Shown: in pieces, positions 1 through 6,699 of the stretch
Layout of the letters: each line of letters opens with the position of its first letter
Position numbering within the stretch: position 1 is the first letter of the stretch
Source: Chitinophagales bacterium
Lineage (GTDB): Bacteria > Bacteroidota > Bacteroidia > Chitinophagales > UBA2359
Direction of reading: 5' to 3'
Assembly (NCBI GenBank): GCA_020631035.1
Contig: JAHDIA010000033.1
Location: 1 to 12,451 of the forward strand
DNA length: 12,451 nt
Made by a program: the position numbers and the translations under genes
The notes under the pieces: model-generated
Databases searched by the model: none
Told to the model about the DNA's origin: nothing
The model's input: the letters and a program-made list of their open reading frames with translations, nothing else

Positions 1-60
1 GCTCAAAAATAAGCTCATCCCAAATATAACCTTAATTATGTCAGACTACTTAGTTTCTAA

Positions 61-375
61 AAATGGAGTATATTGTTTGCAAACTCAACCCTATATTATG
101 CAAGTACGACCAGTAAATTTCCAAGTGGTTTGTCCAAAGCTGATGTGTTTTGGAATTATCATGGTACAGAGTATAAGATGGAGTTTTATGCTGGTTTTGT
201 AGGTGTCAAACAAAATAGAGAAACATTGGCATTGCGTCCCGAAATCAATTGGGTAATTGTAGATGCAGGTACACCAAATGAGAAAGAAATGGAAGAGATT
301 GAAAAAGCAACGGAAAATACGCCTGAGTTAAAAGATCCAGAATTTTGGAAAGAAAAGGAGGAAGAGAAGAAATAG
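61..375 (+). pseudogene. C-terminal remnant of a DUF4419-like protein
   Basis: This open stretch encodes about 100 residues. The segment with FPSGLSKADVFW, then EYKMEFYAGFVGV and TLALRPEINWVI, resembles, from memory, the C-terminal end of DUF4419 proteins (function unknown, common in Bacteroidota). The tail is a charged Glu/Lys-rich stretch. No complete gene is present. The same frame has stops at 10-12 and 58-60, and the only usable start is a TTG at 73, inside what should be the conserved domain. The N-terminal part of the family is therefore missing, or lies in another frame beyond the window edge. Frame 2 is open from the window start to about 208 but shows no recognisable DUF4419 sequence. 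The best reading is a decayed or frameshifted gene end. A sequencing frameshift is possible. The family assignment is moderately sure; expression as a free protein is doubtful. Confidence 0.5.
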
Positions 376-523
376 GATGTTTATTTGTGCTGGCGTGAAG
401 CGGATGGATGAGAGAACCGACGAAGTTCCCAAAGAACCGATGTCTACGCCCGATAGTAGTGGATACCTTGTAGAAGCGGATAGCGGGGACACACTTTCGT
501 ACGAAGCCCTGAACGTTCCGTCC
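376..523 (+). ncRNA. Candidate structured RNA or interspersed repeat element
   Basis: This 148-base block between the DUF4419 remnant and the end of rsmE has no credible protein and is clearly GC-richer than its surroundings. It contains nested pairing: GTC (442-444) with GAC (488-490), and CCCG (449-452) with CGGG (484-487), enclosing a segment with GATAGTAGTGG and AGCGGATAGC. There is a small hairpin, GTTC-CCAAA-GAAC, at 425-437, a perfect 10-bp palindrome TTCGTACGAA at 496-505, and an 8-bp palindrome GAACGTTC at 511-518. The CCCGATAG...AGCGGATAGCGGG core resembles an interspersed intergenic element I recall from Flavobacteriia and relatives. That is recollection, not a database match. The element ends on the rsmE stop codon. 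Strand is assigned from the remembered orientation and is uncertain. Confidence 0.4.
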
Positions 524-1215
524 TAATCCTTTAAATTTAAAATTTGACAAGCAACAATGCCTGCCGTTTCGCTACGTAGACGACTTGAACCCAAAGTGAC
601 TGTTTGAAAATGCTGTGCCTGCGCTTCTTCAATTTCTTGTAAGGAGAAACCGCCTTCAGGTCCGATAAGTATCAATGCATTTCCTCCACTGTAATTATTA
701 AAAAGATGGGTGGATTTTTCGGTCATACAGGCAATGGCTTTGTAGGTATCAGGACTCGTTTCTTCTTGTAGAAACTGCTTCCAAGTCCTCAGCTCATTGA
801 GTTGGGGCAAATAGGCTCGCTCCGACTGTTTCATCGCCGCCAACACTATTTTGTTGAGCCGTTCTAACTTGATGACTTTTCTTTCGGAATGATAGGTCAA
901 AATTGGGGTGATTTCGCTGATGCCAATTTCGGTTGCCTTTTCCAAAAACCACTCAAAACGGTTGATGTTTTTTGTAGGAGCAATGGCAAGGTGCAAATGT
1001 TGCTTGGGCGATCTTTCTTTCTCGATTTTTTCGACTATTTCAAAAGCACACTTTTTGGGATTCGCCAAGGTAATTTGTACTGTATAAACGCCCCCCTTTC
1101 CATCCACAATTTGAATGGTGTCTCCAGCTTTTTTTCGCAATACAGTAATGCAATGTCGAGAATCCTCTTTGTTTAAATGAAGGATGTCTTGGGTTATTTC
1201 TTGGGAGTAAAACAT
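523..1215 (-). CDS. rsmE: 16S rRNA (uracil(1498)-N(3))-methyltransferase RsmE
   Basis: The product is 230 residues, the normal size for RsmE, a SPOUT-family (trefoil-knot) methyltransferase. It uses S-adenosylmethionine to methylate N3 of U1498 in helix 44 of 16S rRNA in the cytoplasm. The N-terminal part (HCITVLRKKAGDTIQIVDGKG) is the PUA-like RNA-binding domain. The middle holds the family signature EWFLEKATEIGI, followed by ILTYHSERKVIKLERL and AAMKQSERAYLPQL. The knot that binds the cofactor is seen in LILIGPEGGFS and LGSSRLRSETAG near the C-terminus. The ATG at 1215 starts directly on a typical MFYSQ beginning. The stop is TAG at 523-525, touching the preceding structured element. Upstream lies the heptamer palindrome. 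I see no clear promoter in that gap, so transcription from the carboxypeptidase side or from a weak promoter is possible. Confidence 0.95.
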   Translation of the reverse strand: MFYSQEITQDILHLNKEDSRHCITVLRKKAGDTIQIVDGKGGVYTVQITLANPKKCAFEIVEKIEKERSPKQHLHLAIAPTKNINRFEWFLEKATEIGISEITPILTYHSERKVIKLERLNKIVLAAMKQSERAYLPQLNELRTWKQFLQEETSPDTYKAIACMTEKSTHLFNNYSGGNALILIGPEGGFSLQEIEEAQAQHFQTVTLGSSRLRSETAGIVACQILNLKD

Positions 1216-1217
1216 GT

Positions 1218-1315
1218 AAATTTAGAATGTAGAATTACGAGTTACGAATCAGTTATCTTGACATTCAAGATGTATTGTTCTATATTCGTCATTCTACACT
1301 CGTAATTCTAAATTT
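1218..1315. repeat. 98-bp heptamer-built palindrome
   Basis: The element fills most of the gap between rsmE and the carboxypeptidase gene. Its ends are a perfect 11-bp inverted repeat (AAATTTAGAAT / ATTCTAAATTT). Each 32-base arm is made of four 7-base words plus ATTT. Read outward on the plus strand, the right arm (1284-1315) is ATTCGTC, ATTCTAC, ACTCGTA, ATTCTAA. The left arm (1249 back to 1218, minus strand) is ATTCGTA, ACTCGTA, ATTCTAC, ATTCTAA, so the two middle words are swapped. The centre has a perfect hairpin with a 7-bp stem, ATCTTGA-CAT-TCAAGAT (1255-1271). It may fold as a cruciform or an RNA hairpin and could act as a terminator for the carboxypeptidase transcript, but it has no long T tract. 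Confidence 0.7.
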
Positions 1316-1336
1316 GAACAAATCCTGTTTAGGCAA

Positions 1337-3811
1337 TTAATGTACGACCAGTTTTTGAATGTTGCTTTGGTATTTTTTGCCTTTGAGGTAGCAGAAATAG
1401 ATTCCCACATTCCAATCACTTACATTGAAGTTCAATTGTCCTTCTGTCGCTTTTAGTTTGCTTTGGAAAATGATTCTTCCTGCCTCGTCGGTAACCACCA
1501 ATTCTTGAGCAGTTTCAGATTTGTATTCAATCGTGACCAAGTCTCTAGCAGGATTTGGAATGGGACCAGCCAATTGTTCCAATTCTGTTTCTAGAAATTC
1601 TAGAGAGGTTGGAATGGTGTCCATATTCATGGTGTCCATAGCGGTTGTATCCATTGCCATTGTATCTACGGTTGCTTCTCCAAGCAATACATTGAGATCG
1701 TCAATGTAAAAACCATCGGCGGTATAGCCTTGATCGGAACCAAGCACCAAAGTCAGTTGGATTTTTTCTCCTAAGAAATCGTTTAAGAAAATGGTTTCTT
1801 TGACCCAATCCAATTGTGTTCCATCGTATACAGGCTCTCCTGGTCCAGCCGAACCATTGATGTTGGTATACAATCCACACAAACTGGTGTAGGTTTCAGA
1901 GTTTACATCTTTTGCCCAAATTTGCGCATAGTCAAAATTTTCTTCGATGTCCCAAGATGCCCAGAAATTGACTTCGCCATAGGTAGCAGTGGTCAAATCT
2001 ATGGTATCTACCAAGACGACTGCTTTGTCGTTGGAGTAATTGGAATAATTGCCATTGGGAGAGTCGGTCAAACAAGAAGGAGGTGAGACAAAACGTTCAG
2101 TGGTCAAGCCCCAATGTTCGCTATCAAATGTACTGGCATCATTGAAATCATCAGTGGTATTTTCTGAGAACAAAGGTTCCAATATTTTGACCAATTTATA
2201 CAAAGTATCGTATTCTACATACGCTCCATTGTCAACACTCACCACCATTCCTATTTCTTCTCCGTAATTGATGTCCCCTGTAATTTCGTAAGGAACAGTA
2301 ATATTGACCGATTCTGTATTTGCCAGCACCTCCGTTGGGAAAGTGCTTGTTCCAAAAGTCAAGAGTTCAGACAAGGAAGTAACTTTGACTTCAAAACTCC
2401 CTTGGTTTAAACCATGTTGTTGTACTTCTAAGTTCAACGAACCAGTTGTTTCTGTAATTTCTTTTTCGCTCCAATCAGTACAGAATCCCAAGCTGCCCAT
2501 TCCTTTGATGAGGTAGAGGTTGTGGGCAAGGGTGAGTTTACACAATGGAATAATGTGGTCAGGAACAGGGTAAAAACCATCGTTGTTGTGCCCCACTTCG
2601 GGTGTCATTGACAAAATCTTGTTTTTGAATATTTGTTCTCCATACATCCAGTCGTCGGCATCACCATTGGTATTGTAGATGATTTCACCTCCTAGACCTG
2701 AGAGGTATTGATTCTCGGAAGTCATTGCCTCTGCCAAAGAACAAAAATGGTCTTGGTCGGTGGTATGTTGGGTCACAAAGCCCCAAGGATAAATCAATAA
2801 ATTGCCATAAGAGTGATAGTTGAGGGCGGCTAGGTATTCATTGCTTTCACACAGCCATTTTAGGGCTTGGGTTTCTGGTTCCGAAAAAGCTTCAGGCCCT
2901 CTGTATACCAAAGAGCTTGGTTCTGGAGAAGATCCATTATCATCCAATCCCCAATTGAATCCATAATTTCTATTGAGGTCTACTCCATCAATGCCAGGTT
3001 CAAAGACGCCATCTCCATTGTTGTCTCTTTTGTTTTTTCTCCAATCGTAAAATAGGGTGTAACCTGTATTGGGATTGTAAACAAATTCCGACTCATTGTA
3101 CAAATAACCATCGGGATTGACACAAGGAACAAAATGGAGTTCGTAGGTATCTAGCAAAGATTGCACTACTGGGTCATTGTCGTAATTTTCTAGTAAGTAA
3201 TACATAAAGAAAACCATCTGTGTCATTGACATTGGTTCTCTAGCATGGTGAATGGCAGTAAACAGTAATTGTCGTTTGTTTTCTCCTACGTCGCTGGTAA
3301 TGATGTTGTAGAAAATGGGGCGATCTTCGTGGGTCAAGAAATCGCTGATGGGGCTACGTGGGCTGATAAGGTTTGGAAAAGAATTGTGCATATTGTCCAA
3401 ATGCACCAATAGTTCTTCGTAAGTAAAGAAACCTCCATAGGTCCCCAATGCAAAATTTTCAGGTGTTTTGTATTTGGTTTCGGCATCGCTACATGCTCTT
3501 ATCTGTACTCCTCCAGATTTGAACAAATTGTTTTGACGCTTTTGGGTATGGTATTCGCCCATATCTTTGAACAAAACCTTGTACTCTAGTCCAGCCGATT
3601 TGATTTGTTCTTGCTCCCAAGGAGAGAAATTGCTTTCTATGTACTGTCCTCGCTTAATAATGCTGTGGCTGATGTCTACCCCAAGTGAACGTAGCGTTTC
3701 TACAGATTCAGGGGTAGGAATTGACACTTGCATTCTTTTATAGGTCTCTTGTGCCTGTATCGACAAAGCACAAACAAACATTGTCAAAATAATGAGATAT
3801 ATCTTTTTCAT
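1337..3811 (-). CDS. Secreted M14 zinc carboxypeptidase with T9SS type A sorting domain
   Basis: This 824-residue exported metallocarboxypeptidase probably removes C-terminal residues from extracellular peptides. Residues 1-20 are a Sec signal peptide (MKKIYLIILTMFVCALSIQA). Residues about 120-440 are the M14 (carboxypeptidase T/A-like) catalytic domain. Zinc ligands are H189 and E192 in HHAREP and H333 in NYHSYGN. Substrate-binding N280-R281 lie in DLNRNYG and the catalytic Glu is E405 in MTPEVGH. All key residues are present. Residues about 450-540 look like a beta-rich domain. Residues about 553-708 resemble the immune-inhibitor-A/MAM-like sandwich that ends in FYIDDLNV. A pentapeptide-repeat linker follows (715-734), then the T9SS sorting domain from IPNPARDLVTIEY to the end. 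The ATG at 3811 directly precedes the signal peptide. The preferred residue cannot be told from sequence alone. Confidence 0.93.
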   Translation of the reverse strand: MKKIYLIILTMFVCALSIQAQETYKRMQVSIPTPESVETLRSLGVDISHSIIKRGQYIESNFSPWEQEQIKSAGLEYKVLFKDMGEYHTQKRQNNLFKSGGVQIRACSDAETKYKTPENFALGTYGGFFTYEELLVHLDNMHNSFPNLISPRSPISDFLTHEDRPIFYNIITSDVGENKRQLLFTAIHHAREPMSMTQMVFFMYYLLENYDNDPVVQSLLDTYELHFVPCVNPDGYLYNESEFVYNPNTGYTLFYDWRKNKRDNNGDGVFEPGIDGVDLNRNYGFNWGLDDNGSSPEPSSLVYRGPEAFSEPETQALKWLCESNEYLAALNYHSYGNLLIYPWGFVTQHTTDQDHFCSLAEAMTSENQYLSGLGGEIIYNTNGDADDWMYGEQIFKNKILSMTPEVGHNNDGFYPVPDHIIPLCKLTLAHNLYLIKGMGSLGFCTDWSEKEITETTGSLNLEVQQHGLNQGSFEVKVTSLSELLTFGTSTFPTEVLANTESVNITVPYEITGDINYGEEIGMVVSVDNGAYVEYDTLYKLVKILEPLFSENTTDDFNDASTFDSEHWGLTTERFVSPPSCLTDSPNGNYSNYSNDKAVVLVDTIDLTTATYGEVNFWASWDIEENFDYAQIWAKDVNSETYTSLCGLYTNINGSAGPGEPVYDGTQLDWVKETIFLNDFLGEKIQLTLVLGSDQGYTADGFYIDDLNVLLGEATVDTMAMDTTAMDTMNMDTIPTSLEFLETELEQLAGPIPNPARDLVTIEYKSETAQELVVTDEAGRIIFQSKLKATEGQLNFNVSDWNVGIYFCYLKGKKYQSNIQKLVVH
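1610..1669 (-). repeat. 4 x 15 bp coding repeat (MDTxx linker)
   Basis: Residues 715-734 of the carboxypeptidase are four pentapeptides: VDTMA, MDTTA, MDTMN, MDTIP. They lie exactly between the beta-sandwich domain and the T9SS sorting domain. The DNA has a 15-base period with synonymous changes (GAT/GAC, ACA/ACC), so it is partly diverged. It is most likely a flexible acidic spacer before the cleaved sorting tail. Confidence 0.75.
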
Positions 3812-3866
3812 TATGCTAGCTTTTAGAGTGTTGTTGTGTGTTCATTGTACATTCTAAGAATCTTCT

Positions 3867-3874
3867 CAAAAGTA
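3867..3874 (-). promoter_or_regulatory. Possible Bacteroidota -7 promoter box for the carboxypeptidase
   Basis: On the minus strand the sequence reads TACTTTTG, matching the Bacteroidota -7 consensus TAnnTTTG. It lies about 55 bases upstream of the carboxypeptidase ATG, in the 95-base gap after prmC. No TTG is found at the usual -33 spacing (the nearest is 28 bases away), so this is only a half-supported promoter. Confidence 0.3.
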
Positions 3875-3906
3875 TAAAAAAATTATGGTATTGAATGTTT
3901 TACAAT

Positions 3907-4863
3907 TTACATTCCCCTAGAGTTTAAACGACACCTCAACATACGATCTTTGCCCTGCATATCTTTTTTGATTTCAATATTCGTAAAAATGGGCTTTTTA
4001 TCAAGATGTGCGAGTTTGTCATTATTAAGCTCTGTGAGCTTGTCATTACCAAGGTATGTGAGCTTGTCATTAACAAGGTGTGTGAGCTTGTCGAACATCT
4101 TTTCCGCATTGTACTCATTCAACTCAAAAAACAAATATCCCCCATCTTTGAGCTGTATCCTAGCCCACTCTGCAATTTTTTGGTAAAAAATAAGCGGATG
4201 TTCGTCTTTGACAAATAGAGCTAGGTGGGGTTCGTGGTCTAGGACATTGGGAGCCATTTTGTCTTTTTCGGCAAATGGAATGTAGGGGGGATTGCTGACA
4301 ATGACATCGAATGGTCCAAATGGGACACTATTTTGAGCAAGTATGTCGTGCTGGAAAAACTGAACGTCTAGGTTTAGTTTTGTGGCATTTTTTTGGGCAA
4401 CTGCTAGGGCTTTTTCGCTGATGTCTGTCCCATAAACTTCGGCAGTGGGGAGTAATGATTTCAAGCCCAATGGAATGCAGCCACTACCTGTACCAATGTC
4501 GACGATTTTGGGAGTTGTGCTAATCGGATTTTCTTGGAGTGTTGATTCAATCCAAAGCACCAATTCTTCGGTTTCGGGTCGAGGGATGAGTACGTTTTCG
4601 TCTACATACAAATCTAAATCTAAAAAGGGGGCATCTTGCAAAATGTACTGAATGGGTCGATTGTTTTGCAATTCGACCAAGTGGCTTTCAAATTCTTGGA
4701 TTTGTACTGTCGTCAATACTTCTTCCTTCATCAATAACAAATCTATTTTGCTTTTTTGTAGGATGTGCATAGACAACATTTGGACTACATTGTTCAATTC
4801 TGAATAGGTGTATTGTCCTTGTAAATTTTGTTTTAATTTATCTTGTATGTTTTTTAAAGTCAA
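3907..4863 (-). CDS. prmC: Peptide chain release factor N5-glutamine methyltransferase PrmC
   Basis: PrmC (HemK) methylates the glutamine of the GGQ motif in release factors RF1 and RF2, using S-adenosylmethionine. The N-terminal helical domain (about 1-85) includes NNRPIQYILQDAPF. The Rossmann methyltransferase domain contains VLIPRPETEELV (91-102), the SAM-binding loop DIGTGSGCIPLGL (122-134), acidic D147 in YGTDIS, and the catalytic NPPY at 191-194. GKDRMLR near the C-terminus is the normal family ending. At 318 residues it is about 30 longer than usual. The excess is a four-fold 8-residue repeat at 258-289, just before the final beta hairpin. The only start compatible with the family N-terminus is TTG at 4863; an in-frame stop lies 18 bases upstream and no ATG or GTG intervenes. 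A 95-base gap separates it from the carboxypeptidase gene. Confidence 0.93.
   Translation of the reverse strand: MTLKNIQDKLKQNLQGQYTYSELNNVVQMLSMHILQKSKIDLLLMKEEVLTTVQIQEFESHLVELQNNRPIQYILQDAPFLDLDLYVDENVLIPRPETEELVLWIESTLQENPISTTPKIVDIGTGSGCIPLGLKSLLPTAEVYGTDISEKALAVAQKNATKLNLDVQFFQHDILAQNSVPFGPFDVIVSNPPYIPFAEKDKMAPNVLDHEPHLALFVKDEHPLIFYQKIAEWARIQLKDGGYLFFELNEYNAEKMFDKLTHLVNDKLTYLGNDKLTELNNDKLAHLDKKPIFTNIEIKKDMQGKDRMLRCRLNSRGM
3997..4092 (-). repeat. 4 x 24 bp in-frame tandem repeat inside prmC
   Basis: Four exact-length 24-base units encode DKLTHLVN, DKLTYLGN, DKLTELNN and DKLAHLDK. On the plus strand, adjacent units match at 22/24 (4069-4092 versus 4045-4068), 20/24 (4045-4068 versus 4021-4044) and 18/24 (4021-4044 versus 3997-4020). 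Three of the four end in TGTGAGCTTGTC; the 3997-4020 unit ends TGCGAGTTTGTC. The gradient suggests growth from one side. The insert sits between NAEKMF and IFTNIEIKKD, where typical PrmC has a short helix. Confidence 0.9.
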
Positions 4864-4892
4864 TCTTGATTTTGTTAATTATTAAATTAAAT

Positions 4893-4977
4893 CATCTTTA
4901 TACCGACTAGTACCCTGAGCTTGCCGAAGGGGATAGCATCTTTATACCGACTAGTACCCTGAGCTTGCCGAAGGGGA
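4893..4977. repeat. Two direct copies of a 41-bp intergenic repeat
   Basis: Copies at 4893-4933 and 4937-4977 are identical over 41 bases and separated by TAG, giving a period of 44. Each contains CCCTGAGCTTGCCGAAGGG, whose ends CCCT and AGGG can pair. This core closely resembles the widespread CCCTGAGCTTGTCGAAGGG-type interspersed sequence found in many bacterial genomes (recalled, not searched). The second copy ends two bases before the UDG-like gene's stop codon, so the pair could shape the 3' end of the recQ-operon transcript, though there is no T tract. Confidence 0.85.
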
Positions 4978-4979
4978 CA

Positions 4980-5558
4980 TCATTTCGTTTCTTCCTCCAA
5001 TAAGCCCCTTACCACCTTTCTTAAATCAGGAATCACCTCTTTTTTAAACCAAGCATTTTTTGCTTGCCAAATATTGTTTCTGGGTGAAGGATGTGGCAAC
5101 ACAAAATACTTTGGTAAGTATTCTTTGTAATGCTTGACCGTTTCAGTTAAAGTCCGTTTCTTCTTAGTTCCTAGGTAATAATTTTGCGCATACATTCCTA
5201 TCAAAACCATCAACTTTACATTGGTCATTTTTTCAAACAATGGGCCGTGCCACTGGGGTGCGCATTCTTTTCTTGGTGGCAAATCTCCTGTCTTGCCTTT
5301 TCCTGGATAGCAAAATCCCATTGGAATGATGCCTATTTTTGTACTATCATAAAATTGTTCTTTCCCAACTCCCATCCAATCTCTCAAATTCTCACCACTT
5401 TTATCGTCCCAAGGAATACCTGTTTGATGAACGACCATTCCAGGAGCTTGACCAATGATGATGATTTTACTTTCAATAGCTACATTTATGACTGGACGAG
5501 GTTCCAACTCATTGCTACAAATGGTACATTTCGATATATTCTCAATTAATTCTTCCAT
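4980..5558 (-). CDS. Uracil-DNA glycosylase superfamily protein
   Basis: The 192-residue product belongs to the UDG superfamily, enzymes that cut the base-sugar bond of uracil (or related damaged bases) in DNA to start base excision repair. The first motif is IIIIGQAPGMVVHQTGIPWDD (from residue 32; GQAPG is 36-40). The second is LPHPSPRNNIW, with H156 at the position of the catalytic-loop histidine. Four cysteines at 11, 14, 83 and 99 (C-x2-C ... C-x15-C) fit the spacing of the [4Fe-4S]-binding family 4/5 enzymes, although HPSPR is closer to the family 1 HPSP loop. It is therefore a divergent member, and its substrate cannot be told from sequence. The ATG at 5558 lies 15 bases after the glycosyltransferase stop, so it is probably the last gene of the recQ operon. 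The stop lies next to the 41-bp repeat pair. Confidence 0.85.
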   Translation of the reverse strand: MEELIENISKCTICSNELEPRPVINVAIESKIIIIGQAPGMVVHQTGIPWDDKSGENLRDWMGVGKEQFYDSTKIGIIPMGFCYPGKGKTGDLPPRKECAPQWHGPLFEKMTNVKLMVLIGMYAQNYYLGTKKKRTLTETVKHYKEYLPKYFVLPHPSPRNNIWQAKNAWFKKEVIPDLRKVVRGLLEEETK

Positions 5559-5573
5559 TGAAAAAACTTGTGT

Positions 5574-6674
5574 TCAGATTGAATCATAAATCGCAATTAA
5601 TTTTTCCTCCTCGTTTTGCCAATTGATGTGTTGGCGTGCTTCTAAACAGTTCTTGCGTAATTTTTGATACAGTGCTTCATCCTTTAAGACCTTGTTGGCT
5701 GCCTCCACAATGTTTGCTACTTTTAAATCATCGAGTAAGACTGCTATTTCATATTGTTCATTGATGCGTCGGTACTCGGGATAATTGACACACAATTGAG
5801 GAACGCCATTGTGAAAATAATCGAAAAAACGATTCGCCAAAGAATAATAATAACTCTCCCCTTGATGAGTAAAAAAAGTAAATCCCAAAGTTGCCCGAAT
5901 GGTGATTTCTTTGAGTTTTTCAGGCTCGACAAACCCTTTAAATTCGACCTTATTTTCTAAATTTAAATCCTTGACCAATTGTACACAATCGTCAAACACA
6001 TCGCCCTTACCACACACAATCAATTTACAATCAATGTACTGCATTGCTTCAATCATTTCCTCCACTCCCCGACCAATATTGACGGCACCTTGATACAGTA
6101 TGTATTTTTCGGTAATTTCAGGAAATGTTTTTTCCTCAAGTACCGTAGCATTGCGAACGACGCCAAAACTTTTGTCATAATGCTGCTTAAAAATATCGGC
6201 ATAAGAATGATTGATGGTATAAGCGTGTTTGAGTGTGGGAACCGTCCATTGCTCTAGACTTTCCCAAATAAATTTAACCATCGGACGGCTGACAATTTCT
6301 GGCAACTCTGGAAAATATTCGTGCGCATCATACACCAAAGCCTTGCCCTTTATTTTGGCCGCACAATAAGCCGCCAACATGGTGTCCAAATCGTTCGCCA
6401 CATAAATATCGTAATCATTGCGAAGGTAGTGCCAAAAGAGTTTCCAATTGTGGATCAGGTAAAACAATTTGCCTTTGTAAATTCGATGTTTCAACCGCAA
6501 TTGCTTGAACACTCGTTCCTTCAAAGGTTTAGAATTTTGCATTTCCCGACCAATCAAGGTTGCCTCATAGCCCGCATTAACCAATGCTGTACAAATACGC
6601 TGCATACGCTGGTCATAATTCAAGTCATTGACCACCGCCAAGGCTATTTTTTTATTTTTTCTTTGATCGCTCAT
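5574..6674 (-). CDS. Family 4-like glycosyltransferase (GT-B fold)
   Basis: The 366-residue protein has the two-domain layout of GT4-type retaining glycosyltransferases, which transfer a sugar from a nucleotide-sugar donor to a glycan or lipid acceptor, usually for surface polysaccharide. The N-terminal Rossmann domain has VVNDLNYDQRMQRICTAL (14-31), DYDIYVANDLDTM (87-99) and the typical VYDAHEYFPELP (114-125). The C-terminal domain begins at about 190 with YILYQGAVNIGRGVEEMI and includes LIVCGKGD (218-225), VEFKGFVEPEKL and the donor-site region LANRFFDYFHNGVPQ (279-293). Acceptor and sugar are unknown. The ATG at 6674 is preferred to the TTG one codon upstream. It follows recQ by 25 bases and precedes the UDG-like gene by 15, so co-transcription is likely. 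No membrane segment is evident. Confidence 0.9.
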   Translation of the reverse strand: MSDQRKNKKIALAVVNDLNYDQRMQRICTALVNAGYEATLIGREMQNSKPLKERVFKQLRLKHRIYKGKLFYLIHNWKLFWHYLRNDYDIYVANDLDTMLAAYCAAKIKGKALVYDAHEYFPELPEIVSRPMVKFIWESLEQWTVPTLKHAYTINHSYADIFKQHYDKSFGVVRNATVLEEKTFPEITEKYILYQGAVNIGRGVEEMIEAMQYIDCKLIVCGKGDVFDDCVQLVKDLNLENKVEFKGFVEPEKLKEITIRATLGFTFFTHQGESYYYSLANRFFDYFHNGVPQLCVNYPEYRRINEQYEIAVLLDDLKVANIVEAANKVLKDEALYQKLRKNCLEARQHINWQNEEEKLIAIYDSI

Positions 6675-6699
6675 CAATGCATTTATTAAATCTAAAACC

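Noticed and set aside
376..523. tRNA or riboswitch
   Set aside because: No acceptor stem, T-loop or CCA pattern is present, and no known riboswitch core was recognised. It also lies after the remnant gene and at the 3' end of rsmE, not in a leader.
245..550. Minus-strand open frame of about 101 codons
   Set aside because: It runs antisense through the DUF4419 remnant and the structured element, has no recognisable domain, and overlaps the end of rsmE on the same strand.
1255..1271. Classical intrinsic terminator
   Set aside because: The central hairpin is perfect, but its AT-rich 7-bp stem has no following T tract on either strand, so termination is only a possibility.
3936..4218. Overlapping open frames on both strands around the prmC repeat
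   Set aside because: They are the same 24-base repeat read in wrong frames; PrmC motifs continue on both sides in the true frame.
3997..4977. CRISPR array
   Set aside because: The 24-base units are directly adjacent with no unique spacers and lie in frame in prmC. The 41-base repeats number only two, with a 3-base gap. No cas gene is nearby.
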